The notes beneath the pieces were generated by a model. It saw only the letters and a program-made list of their open reading frames with translations, had not been told where the DNA came from and ran no database searches. The position numbers and the translations under genes were made by a program. A stretch of DNA of 16,691 nucleotides, taken from NCBI GenBank assembly GCA_040901495.1, contig JBBDYO010000065.1, positions 1-16,691 on the forward strand. The letters run 5' to 3'. Positions 7,989 to 14,432 of the stretch are shown here, in pieces (position 1 is the first letter of the stretch; the number at the start of each line of letters is the position of its first letter). This DNA comes from VRUE01 sp040901495 (GTDB lineage: Bacteria > Actinomycetota > Thermoleophilia > Solirubrobacterales > 70-9).

Positions 7989-10226
7989 TTACGAGACGGC
8001 TTCGACCTGACCCGGGAGGGAGCGCCAGGCGCGCTCGGCGTCCTCGAGCGAGATGGTGAGGCTGCGGTCGCCCGCGGCGATCTCGACGTTCTCGCCGTCG
8101 ACTTTGCCGAGGAGCACCAAGGGCACCCCCTCAGTCGCGAGCGATTCGAGTGCGGCTGGGTCGCCGCTGAGGAGGAAGCCGCCCGCCCCCTCCCCAAACA
8201 GCGCCTCCTCAGGAGAGCAGCCGCGCTCGCGCAGCGGCTGTAGGTCAACACGGCAGCCGAGGCCGGCGCCGATCGCCGACTCGGCAAGGGCGCAAGAGAG
8301 GCCGCCGTCGCTGATGTCGTGGACCGATGCCAGCTTGCCGGCGCGGACCGCGTCGCGGACGGTGGCGCAAGCGGCGGCGACCCCGGCGATGTCGGGCTGG
8401 GGGAGGCCCATCTCCAGCTCGCCCCGCAGCTTCGCCAGCTCCGACCCGGCAAGGGAGGGAGAGAAGGGGCCAAGCAGGGCGATCGCGTCGCCCTCGCGAG
8501 CGAATGCGCTGCCGGGGGGTAGCCCCGGATCCGGCAGCTCGCCCACCATTCCCACCACCGGCGTTGGGTAGATAGGCCCTTCCGGCCCCTCGTTGTAGAG
8601 GGAGACGTTGCCGCCGACGACGGGCACGCCGAGCGCCTCGCAGGCCTCGGCAAGGCCGGTGACGGCGCGGTCCAGCTGCCAGGCGGGCGTGGGCTTCTCC
8701 GGGTTGCCGAAGTTGAGGCAGTTGGTGAGGCCGAGCGGCTCGGCGCCGGCGCAGGCGAGGTTCTGCGTGCACTCGAGCACCGCCTCGACGGTCCCGGCGT
8801 AGGGGTCGCAAGCTACTCGCCGCCCGTTGCCGTCGATCGAGACCGCAACCGCGTTGCCCGCCTCGGGGATCGCGAGCACGGCCGCGTCTGCCGTATCGCC
8901 GGCTGCCGCCTCGCCCCCCGCGACCTGCTGCCGCGCCGTCCGCGAGCCGACCAGCGCGTCGTACTGCTCGAAGGCCCAGCGCTTCGAGGCGATGCTCGGC
9001 GAGCCCAGCAGCGCCAGCAGCGTCTCCTCGGCCGAGGCCCCCTCGGCGAGCGTCGCGCGGTTGCCGTAGATCCACCCCTCCGGCTCGGCCGGGCTGAGGT
9101 CGTAGAGCGGGCAGCCGTCGACCAATGCCTCGACCGGCATGTCCCCGACCACCTCCTCACCGCGCAGCACCCTGATCTGCCCGCTGTCGGTGATCACGCC
9201 GATCTCCGCCGCGCCGGTCTGCCATTTCTCGCAGAGGGCAAGCACGTCGCTGACCTTGCCCGGCTCGACCACGGCAAGCATCCGCTCCTGGGACTCGGAG
9301 ACCATGATCTCGAAGGGCTCCATGTCGGCCTCGCGCAGCGGCACCCGCCCGACGTCGATGTCGATGCCGACCCCGCCGGCGGAGGCCATCTCTCCGGCCG
9401 AGGAGGTCAGGCCGGCGGCGCCGAGGTCTTGGAGGGAGACGAGCAACCCCTTTGCCAGCAGCTCGAGGCAGCACTCGAGCACCTTTGCCTCCTCGAAGGG
9501 GTCGCCGATCTGGACGGTGGGCCGCTTCGCCTCATCGCCGTCGCCGAGCTCGGCCGAGGCGAGCACCGAGGCGCCGCCGATCCCGTCGCGCCCGGTCGAG
9601 GCGCCCATCAGGACGACCGCGTTGCCGATCCCGGCCGCGGCGGCGCGGACCATCTCGTCCTGCCGCGCGAGCCCGACGCACATCGCGTTGACCAGACAGT
9701 TGTGCTCGTAGGGCGCCTCGAAGTAGATCTCGCCGCCGACAGTCGGCACCCCGATCGAGTTGCCGTAATGGCCGATCCCGCGGACCGCGCCGTCGAGCAG
9801 ATGCCGCGAGCGCACCGAGTCCAGCTCGCCGAAGCGCAGCGAGTCGAGGATCGCGATCGGCCGGGCGCCGAGCGCGAAGACGTCGCGCAGGATCCCGCCG
9901 ACCCCGGTCGCCGCCCCCTGGAACGGCTCGACCGCGCTCGGGTGGTTGTGGGACTCGACCTTGAAGGCGACCGCGTAGCCGTTGCCGACGTCGACGGCGC
10001 CGGCGTTCTCGCCCGGCCCCATCACCACCCGCTCGCCCTCGGTCGGCAGCCGCCGCAGCAGCTTGCGCGAGTGCTTGTAGGCGCAGTGCTCGGACCAGAG
10101 CAGGCTGAACATCGCCAGCTCGACCCCGTTGGGCTCGCGCCCGAGCTTCTCGCAGATCAGCTCGAACTCGGTGTCGGTCAGGCCAAGCTCTCGGTGCGGC
10201 GAGCTGCTGGCGGCCGGGGCGCTCAC
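7989..10226 (-). CDS. purL: FGAM synthase subunit PurL (small, PurSQ-dependent type)
   Basis: PurL uses ATP to convert FGAR to FGAM with ammonia supplied by PurQ, in a complex bridged by PurS. At 745 residues it is the short form, without fused PurS-like and glutaminase domains, and purS and purQ stand alone upstream. Visible marks are WSEHCAYKHS at 44-53 with the active-site His region, VESHNHPSAVEPFQGAATGVGG at 90-111, the GGEIYFEAPYEHNCLVN segment, SLQDLGAAGL, and the repeat-half equivalents NCLNFGNPEKP and SVHDISDGGL. Start is GTG at 10224-10226 within a GTGA shared with the purQ stop, so translation is coupled. Residues about 433-455 are an Ala/Gly-rich linker. The stop is a TAA at 7989-7991, then a 168-nt gap to purF. 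The call is secure. Confidence 0.97.
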   Translation of the reverse strand: MSAPAASSSPHRELGLTDTEFELICEKLGREPNGVELAMFSLLWSEHCAYKHSRKLLRRLPTEGERVVMGPGENAGAVDVGNGYAVAFKVESHNHPSAVEPFQGAATGVGGILRDVFALGARPIAILDSLRFGELDSVRSRHLLDGAVRGIGHYGNSIGVPTVGGEIYFEAPYEHNCLVNAMCVGLARQDEMVRAAAAGIGNAVVLMGASTGRDGIGGASVLASAELGDGDEAKRPTVQIGDPFEEAKVLECCLELLAKGLLVSLQDLGAAGLTSSAGEMASAGGVGIDIDVGRVPLREADMEPFEIMVSESQERMLAVVEPGKVSDVLALCEKWQTGAAEIGVITDSGQIRVLRGEEVVGDMPVEALVDGCPLYDLSPAEPEGWIYGNRATLAEGASAEETLLALLGSPSIASKRWAFEQYDALVGSRTARQQVAGGEAAAGDTADAAVLAIPEAGNAVAVSIDGNGRRVACDPYAGTVEAVLECTQNLACAGAEPLGLTNCLNFGNPEKPTPAWQLDRAVTGLAEACEALGVPVVGGNVSLYNEGPEGPIYPTPVVGMVGELPDPGLPPGSAFAREGDAIALLGPFSPSLAGSELAKLRGELEMGLPQPDIAGVAAACATVRDAVRAGKLASVHDISDGGLSCALAESAIGAGLGCRVDLQPLRERGCSPEEALFGEGAGGFLLSGDPAALESLATEGVPLVLLGKVDGENVEIAAGDRSLTISLEDAERAWRSLPGQVEAVS

Positions 10227-10930
10227 ACCCGTGCCCCCGCAGCGCCCTCGAACAGGCGCAGGCCGTCGATCGAGCCGGTCAGCGCGTCGACCGCGTGCTC
10301 GGGGTGGGGCATCAGCCCGAGGACGTTGCCGGCCTCGTTGATGACGCCGGCGATGTCGCGCACCGAGCCGTTGGGGTTCTGACCTGGCGCGTAGCGGAAG
10401 GCGACCTGGCCTCTCGCTTCGATCTCGTCGAGCATCTCCTCCGGCGCGTAGTAGCGGCCTTCGCCATGCTTGACCGGGATCGAGAGGGTCTCACCAGACT
10501 CGATCCCCGCCAGGAACGGTGAGCGCTTCCGGAGTTGACCCCCCTCTGGGGTGGTCAACTCCGGACTCGGCGATCCGTCCGCGACCAGGTCGACCTGGCG
10601 GCAGAGGAAGCGCAGCTCCTCGTTGCGCAGCAGCGCCCCGGGCAGCAGCCCCGCCTCGCAGAGGACCTGGAACCCGTTGCAGATCCCGAGAACCGGCCCG
10701 CCGCCCGCGGCGAACTCGGCGACCGCTTCCATCGCCGGCGAGAAGCGGGCGATCGCCCCCGCCCGCAGGTAGTCGCCGTAGGAGAAGCCACCGGGGACGA
10801 CGACGCCGTCGACGCCTCCGAGGTCGCGGCTCTCGTGCCAGATCAGCCGCGCCTCGCCCATCAGCGAGCAGGCGTGCAGCGCGTCGCGCTCGTCACAGGA
10901 CCCGGGGAACTGGAGGACGCCCCAGATCAC
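10223..10930 (-). CDS. purQ: FGAM synthase glutaminase subunit PurQ, with an in-frame palindromic insert
   Basis: PurQ hydrolyses glutamine and channels ammonia to PurL. The 235-residue class I glutaminase shows PGGFSYGDYLRAG at 46-58, the nucleophile Cys84 in LGICNGFQ, HGEGRYYA at 155-162, and catalytic His209 and Glu211 in MPHPEH. Compared with Bacillus subtilis PurQ as I recall it, the stretch between FLCR (108-111) and IPVKHGEG is about 15 residues longer. The extra residues, about 119-135 (core PELTTPEGGQLR), are encoded by a near-perfect palindrome at 10528-10565. The frame is kept and all catalytic residues are present, so the enzyme should work, with the insert as a surface loop. Start is GTG at 10928-10930, sharing GTGA with the purS stop. 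The gene also shares GTGA with purL downstream. Confidence 0.96.
   Translation of the reverse strand: MIWGVLQFPGSCDERDALHACSLMGEARLIWHESRDLGGVDGVVVPGGFSYGDYLRAGAIARFSPAMEAVAEFAAGGGPVLGICNGFQVLCEAGLLPGALLRNEELRFLCRQVDLVADGSPSPELTTPEGGQLRKRSPFLAGIESGETLSIPVKHGEGRYYAPEEMLDEIEARGQVAFRYAPGQNPNGSVRDIAGVINEAGNVLGLMPHPEHAVDALTGSIDGLRLFEGAAGARV
10528..10565. repeat. Palindromic element within purQ
   Basis: TCCGGAGTTGACC at 10528-10540 is exactly inverted as GGTCAACTCCGGA at 10553-10565. The centre adds CCCC and GGGG arms with one bulged T. The whole hairpin has at least 13 plus 4 base pairs. It lies exactly over the residues that PurQ has in excess of its family, so it looks inserted rather than ancestral. 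It resembles in behaviour the palindromic elements known to insert in frame in Rickettsia genes, though no sequence relation is claimed. Confidence 0.7.
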
Positions 10931-11151
10931 AGGGTCTGGATCTCGTAGTCCTCGATCAGGGGATTGGCGAGGAGCTTCTCGCAGAGCTCCGCCAGCTGCT
11001 CCGGGTCCTCGGCCTCGAGCTCGACCATGCGGCCGACCCGGACGTGCTCGATTCCCTCGAACCCGAGCGCCGGCAGGGCGCGCTCGACCGCCTTGCCCTG
11101 CGGGTCGAGGATCCCCTCCTTGGGCCGGATCAGGACCCGTGCCTTCGCCAT
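10927..11151 (-). CDS. purS: FGAM synthase subunit PurS
   Basis: PurS is the small dimeric protein that bridges PurL and PurQ and helps pass ammonia between them. The product is 74 residues, close to the usual 80 or so. It has the family pattern: ARVLIRPKEGILDPQGKAVERAL at the N-terminus, then HVRVGRMVELE and a C-terminal ANPLIEDYEI (63-72). ATG at 11149-11151 overlaps the purC stop by one base (TGATG), and its own stop overlaps the purQ GTG in GTGA. It therefore sits in a tightly coupled chain. The same frame stays open far upstream through purC, but that stretch is an out-of-frame reading of purC and does not belong to the gene. A standalone purS confirms the three-subunit form of FGAM synthase. 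Confidence 0.95.
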   Translation of the reverse strand: MAKARVLIRPKEGILDPQGKAVERALPALGFEGIEHVRVGRMVELEAEDPEQLAELCEKLLANPLIEDYEIQTL

Positions 11152-11999
11152 CAGAAGCTCGTCCCCGTGATCCGCTCGAAGGCCTCGACGTATTTGCCGC
11201 GCGTCTGCTCGACCACGTCGGGCGGCAGCTCCGGCGCCGGCGGCGTGCGGTCCCAGCCGCTCCCCGTCGCCCAGTCGCGGACGAACTGCTTGTCGAAGGA
11301 GGGCGGGGTGGCGCCGGGCCGGTAGCGGTCGGCCGGCCAGAAGCGGGAGGAGTCGGGGGTGAGCACCTCGTCGCCGAGGACGATCTCGGCGCCGGCGTGG
11401 CGCCCGAACTCGAACTTGGTGTCGGCGAGGATGATCCCGCGCTCGGCCGCGTGCTCGGCGCCGGCCCGGTAGACGTCGATCGAGATGCGGCGCAGCTCTT
11501 CCATCAGCGCCCGGTCTCCGACGATCTCCGCCGCCCGCTCGAAGTCGACGTTCTCGTCGTGGTCGCCGATCTCGGCCTTGGTCGCCGGGGTGAAGATCGG
11601 AACCGGCAGCTTGTCGGACTCGAGCAGGCCGGACGGCAGCTCGATCCCACAGACGGCCCCGGTCTCGCGGTATTCCTTCCAGCCCGAGCCGGAGAGGTAG
11701 CCGCGGACCACGCACTCGACCGGGTACATCTCCAGCCGCCGAACTCGCATCGCCCGGTCGGCCACGTCCTCCGGCACGTCCTCGGAGATGAAGTGGTTGG
11801 GGACGATGTCCCCGGTCAGCCCGAACCAGAAGACCGACATCCGGTTCAGCACCTTGCCCTTGTCGGGGATCGGCGTCGGCATCACCACGTCGTAGATCGA
11901 GATCCGGTCCGAGGCGACCATCAGCAGGTCGTCCTCCCACTCGTAGATCTCGCGCACCTTTCCCGAGGAGTGGAGCTTGAGGTCCGCGAGGGCCGGCAT
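11151..11999 (-). CDS. purC: SAICAR synthetase (phosphoribosylaminoimidazole-succinocarboxamide synthase)
   Basis: PurC joins CAIR and aspartate with ATP to give SAICAR. The 282-residue protein has GKVREIYE at 13-20, VASDRISIYD at 28-37, IPDKGKVL at 44-51, ECVVRGYLSGSGW at 95-107, LADTKFEFG at 191-199 and KQFVRDW at 237-243, all expected for the family. The start chosen is ATG 11999, because related proteins begin MxPALxD, as here, and a TAGCAT hexamer ends 7 nt upstream. An in-frame ATG at 12017 would add only six residues. It is the first gene of the purC-purS-purQ-purL-purF unit and lies divergent to the P450 gene, so the operon promoter should be at 12000-12040. The stop overlaps the purS ATG by one base. 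Confidence 0.96.
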   Translation of the reverse strand: MPALADLKLHSSGKVREIYEWEDDLLMVASDRISIYDVVMPTPIPDKGKVLNRMSVFWFGLTGDIVPNHFISEDVPEDVADRAMRVRRLEMYPVECVVRGYLSGSGWKEYRETGAVCGIELPSGLLESDKLPVPIFTPATKAEIGDHDENVDFERAAEIVGDRALMEELRRISIDVYRAGAEHAAERGIILADTKFEFGRHAGAEIVLGDEVLTPDSSRFWPADRYRPGATPPSFDKQFVRDWATGSGWDRTPPAPELPPDVVEQTRGKYVEAFERITGTSF

Positions 12000-12006
12000 T
12001 AAGTCG

Positions 12007-12012
12007 ATGCTA
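12007..12012 (-). promoter_or_regulatory. Candidate -10 hexamer (TAGCAT) for the purCSQLF operon
   Basis: On the minus strand TAGCAT is followed by seven bases and then ATG of purC at 11999. It fits TANNNT, and the spacing predicts a leaderless purC message. No Shine-Dalgarno sequence stands before this ATG, which agrees. No clear -35 element or purine riboswitch fold was recognised. Confidence 0.4.
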
Positions 12013-12033
12013 ACCATCCGGGAAGCGGACCAC

Positions 12034-13389
12034 GTGGTGGCGTCGCTCTGCGATCCTTGCCTGGTGGCGCTTCCGCCAGAACCGCGCAGCTCCGCACTGA
12101 CGCAGACCCTGAAGTGGGCCTTCCGGCCGCTCCCCTTCATGGAGGCGTGCCGCGAGCGCTACGGCGACGCCTTCAGCGTCAAATTCCTCGGCTTCGAGCG
12201 CCCGATGGTGCTGATCTCCGATCCGGCCGCGATCAAGGCCCTTTACATGGAGCGCGAGCACGGGCTGCCGCCGGGCCGCAACATCGTCCTCGAACCGGTT
12301 CTGGGCTCGAGGTCGCTGCTGCTGCTCGAAGGCGCCGACCACCTCGCCCACCGCCGGGTGATGCTGCCGCCCTTCCACGGCGAGCGGATGCGCTCCTACG
12401 AGTCGGTCGTCGAGGAGATCGTCACGGCCGAGATCGATTCGTGGCCGCTCGCGCGCGAGTTCGCGATCCACCCGCGGATGCAGGCCGTGACCCTCGAGGT
12501 GATCCTGCGCGTCGTCTTCGGCGTCAGCGAGGGGCCGCGGCTGCAGGCCCTGCGGGAGATGCTCGGCACGGTCCTGCAGGAAACCGCCTCGCCGCGGGCG
12601 CAGCTGGTCGGCCTCGCCTTCCAGCGTTTCGGCGGGGGCGGGCCCTGGGCGCGGTTCGAGGGGCAGCTGAAGGCGGTCGACGAGCTGCTCTACGCCGAGA
12701 TCGCCGAGCACCGCTCAAAGCCCGACCTCGAGGATCGCGACGACATCCTCTCGATGATGATGGCCGCCCGCTTCGAGGACGGCTCGGAGATGAGCGACGT
12801 CGACCTGCGCGACCAGCTGATGACGCTGCTGCTGGCGGGCCACGAGACGACGGCGACGGCGCTGGCCTGGACCTTCGACCTGCTGCTGCGCCACCGCGCG
12901 CAGCTGCAACGGTTGCGCGACTCGCTCGAGGCGGGCGAGGAGGATTACCTGCGGGCGACGATCTCCGAGTCGCTGCGGCTGCGCCCGGTGGTCCCGCTGG
13001 CCGGCCGGCGCCTCGCCAAGGAGCTCTCAGTGGACGGCCTGACCCTGCCCGCCGGCACCGACGTCACCCCGGCGATCTGGCTCACCCACACCCGCGCCGA
13101 CGTCTACCCGGAGCCCTTCGCCTTCCGGCCCGAGCGCTTCCTCGAGGACGGCCCCGACACTTACGCCTGGGTCCCGTTCGGCGGCGGCATCCGCCGCTGC
13201 ATCGGAGCCTCGTTCGCCGAGTTCGAGATGAGGATCGTCCTGCGCGAGGTCCTCACCCGCTGCGAGCTGCACAAGGCCAGCCCCGCGCCCGAGCGCATCG
13301 GCCGCCGCAACATCACGCTCTCACCCAAGGACGGCACCCCGGTCGTCCTCACCGCGCGCCACCCGGCCCGCGAGCTGGTACCGGCCTAG
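12034..13389 (+). CDS. Cytochrome P450
   Basis: This soluble bacterial haem monooxygenase is about 441-451 residues long. The marks are complete and in order. The N-terminal ALPPEPR proline-rich stretch opens at 12067, then come HRRVMLPPFHGERM, the I-helix oxygen-binding AGHETT at 12835-12852, the K-helix ESLR (ExxR) at 12967-12978, RPERF, and the haem loop FGGGIRRCIG at 13177-13206 with the Cys ligand at 13198-13200. The general pattern recalls CYP110-like enzymes, but the subfamily and substrate cannot be read. No ferredoxin or reductase gene is nearby, so electrons must come from elsewhere. GTG 12034 is chosen for a GGGAAG eight bases upstream. GTG 12064 matches the usual family start and is nearly as likely, and ATG 12007 is possible. 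There is no membrane anchor. It is divergent from purC. Confidence 0.93.
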   Translation: MVASLCDPCLVALPPEPRSSALTQTLKWAFRPLPFMEACRERYGDAFSVKFLGFERPMVLISDPAAIKALYMEREHGLPPGRNIVLEPVLGSRSLLLLEGADHLAHRRVMLPPFHGERMRSYESVVEEIVTAEIDSWPLAREFAIHPRMQAVTLEVILRVVFGVSEGPRLQALREMLGTVLQETASPRAQLVGLAFQRFGGGGPWARFEGQLKAVDELLYAEIAEHRSKPDLEDRDDILSMMMAARFEDGSEMSDVDLRDQLMTLLLAGHETTATALAWTFDLLLRHRAQLQRLRDSLEAGEEDYLRATISESLRLRPVVPLAGRRLAKELSVDGLTLPAGTDVTPAIWLTHTRADVYPEPFAFRPERFLEDGPDTYAWVPFGGGIRRCIGASFAEFEMRIVLREVLTRCELHKASPAPERIGRRNITLSPKDGTPVVLTARHPARELVPA

Positions 13390-13413
13390 CTCAAGCGGAG
13401 ACCCAGGGGTTGC

Positions 13414-13707
13414 TCAGCCGGTCTTGGTCGCCGGGTGTTCCTGGGCCCAGCGGGCGATCGTCCCCGAGCCGGAGATCACCTCACCGTCGTCGAGGACGAG
13501 GATCGGCACCTCGTTGGTCCCGCTCAGCTTCTTCACTTCGGCTCGGTCCTCGTTCCGGCTGCCCCAGGTCCACGGCATCAGCCGGTAGCTGCCGACGGTC
13601 TTGATCTCGTACTCGTATCCGTTCGCGTCGAGCGCCCCCGCGGCCTTCGCGCAGGGATGGGCAAAGCCCGGCCCCGTTTTCTTCTGCCCGCAGGTGTAGA
13701 GAACCAT
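13414..13707 (-). CDS. Glutaredoxin/GST-N-like thioredoxin-fold protein
   Basis: The 97-residue product fits a lone thioredoxin-fold domain. An opening strand MVLYTC is followed by HPCAKAAGAL, where Cys19 after His-Pro begins the first helix. Then come YEYEIKTV, the EVPIL segment with the cis-proline that faces the active site, and DDGEVISGSGTIARWA, the glutathione-binding-type acid/serine pattern of GST N-domains. Two cysteines (6 and 19) are present, but not in a CxxC, so dithiol glutaredoxin chemistry is unlikely; a monothiol or binding role is more plausible. The WTWGSRNEDR segment (47-56) is unusual. ATG at 13705-13707 follows a TAGGCT hexamer by 7 nt. The gene is convergent with the P450 gene and divergent from the toxin-antitoxin pair. 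Function is inferred from fold only. Confidence 0.7.
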   Translation of the reverse strand: MVLYTCGQKKTGPGFAHPCAKAAGALDANGYEYEIKTVGSYRLMPWTWGSRNEDRAEVKKLSGTNEVPILVLDDGEVISGSGTIARWAQEHPATKTG

Positions 13708-13714
13708 CGGCGCA

Positions 13715-13720
13715 AGCCTA
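13715..13720 (-). promoter_or_regulatory. Candidate -10 hexamer (TAGGCT) for the thioredoxin-fold gene
   Basis: On the minus strand TAGGCT precedes ATG 13707 by seven bases, again the TANNNT-N7-start layout of a leaderless gene. There is no adequate ribosome-binding site between them. Confidence 0.35.
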
Positions 13721-13740
13721 CTTTGCTGCCTGAAGAAGAA

Positions 13741-13758
13741 GTGCTACGCTTGTAGCAC
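13741..13758. promoter_or_regulatory. Palindromic operator candidate of the VapBC-type operon
   Basis: GTGCTAC at 13741-13747 and GTAGCAC at 13752-13758 form a perfect inverted repeat with a 4-bp spacer. It includes TACGCT (13745-13750), a TANNNT hexamer. Antitoxins of this class usually repress their own promoter by binding such palindromes, so an operator overlapping the -10 element is the natural reading. It is also close enough to affect the divergent thioredoxin-fold gene. Confidence 0.5.
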
Positions 13759-13783
13759 TATCGTAGAAGCTGCGACAAGAGAG

Positions 13784-14020
13784 TTGAGAAACGAAACCGC
13801 GAGGCTGTTGCGGAGGGTCGAGGCGGGGGAGACGGTGGTGATCACCGTGCGGGGGAAGCCAGTCGCGGATCTGGTGCCGCATAGAGATGATGCACCGCGC
13901 TGGATGGCACGTGACGAGCTTGTCGACTTGCTGAAGACGCATTCAGCTGACCCGGGCCTGCGCGACGATCTCGAGCGGATTGCTGGCGACACAACGGACG
14001 ACCTCGGCCCGATTCAATGA
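13784..14020 (+). CDS. Phd/YefM-type antitoxin (VapB-like)
   Basis: The 78-residue product (from TTG 13784) reads ELRNETARLLRRVEAGETVVITVRGKPVADLVP across its start. This is the standard DNA-binding N-terminal half of Phd/YefM antitoxins. The remaining 40 residues are a charged tail that would wrap the toxin. It should neutralise the downstream PIN toxin and repress the operon. Family resemblance begins before the TTG: the in-frame codons from 13754 give STIVEAATRE, with no ATG, GTG or TTG there. The true start may therefore be a rare codon such as ATC 13760, or the N-terminus has decayed. The stop overlaps the toxin ATG in ATGA (14017-14020), so the two are coupled. A palindrome lies just upstream. 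Confidence 0.85.
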   Translation: MRNETARLLRRVEAGETVVITVRGKPVADLVPHRDDAPRWMARDELVDLLKTHSADPGLRDDLERIAGDTTDDLGPIQ

Positions 14021-14427
14021 GCCCTGGCCCAACTCCCCGGGGCTTACTCGACACGTCGATCTTCATTGCCACGGAGAGCAGCAGGCAGATGCGAACCGAG
14101 TTGATACCCGACGTCGGGGCGATCTCGATCGTGACGAAGGCCGAGCTTCGCGCGGGCGTTCTGGCGGCGAAAGACATTGAGACTCGCGATCGTCGTCTCG
14201 CCACGCTTGATCTTGTCGCGCGAATCGCCGCCTTTCCCATCGATGAAAGCGTTGCCCGTGCTTGGGCGCAGATGCGCGCGTACCTTGCCGCCTCCGGTCG
14301 CCGGGTCAACGCCAATGACATGTGGATTGCCGCGACCGCCGCGGCGCGCGAGATACCGGTGATCACCCAGGACGCCGACTTCGAGGTGCTGTCGGGGGTC
14401 GCCGGCCTCGAGGTGATCGCGGCCTGA
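14017..14427 (+). CDS. PIN-domain ribonuclease toxin (VapC-like)
   Basis: The 136-residue PIN domain has all four acidic metal-binding positions of VapC toxins: Asp12 in LLDTSIFI, Glu43 in KAELRAG, Asp101 in NANDMWIAA, and Asp119 with Asp121 in TQDADFE. Such toxins cut specific RNAs, often tRNA or rRNA, when free of antitoxin. Which RNA this one cuts cannot be seen. The ATG sits in an ATGA overlap with the antitoxin stop, the usual coupling. The gene is intact and close to normal VapC length. It ends 5 bp before the convergent purB stop, within a short AGCCC/GGGCT hairpin at 14435-14448. Annotation as VapC is firm at family level. Confidence 0.92.
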   Translation: MSPGPTPRGLLDTSIFIATESSRQMRTELIPDVGAISIVTKAELRAGVLAAKDIETRDRRLATLDLVARIAAFPIDESVARAWAQMRAYLAASGRRVNANDMWIAATAAAREIPVITQDADFEVLSGVAGLEVIAA

Positions 14428-14432
14428 CGCCG

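Noticed and set aside
9429..10382. A 317-codon plus-strand frame opposite purL and purQ
   Set aside because: It is the complement of conserved coding DNA, with no motif and no promoter or ribosome-binding site.
10927..11940. A long minus-strand open frame (337 codons) covering purS and most of purC
   Set aside because: Only the last 74 codons resemble a protein family (PurS). The rest is purC read in the wrong frame, rich in Arg, Gly and Pro.
12000..12033. Purine riboswitch or PurR box before purC
   Set aside because: The gap is too short and shows no purine-aptamer core or recognisable PurR box. Only a -10-like hexamer is visible.
12057..13604. A 515-codon plus-strand frame overlapping the P450 gene
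   Set aside because: It is Arg/Pro/Ala-rich and lacks motifs, while the P450 frame has every family signature.
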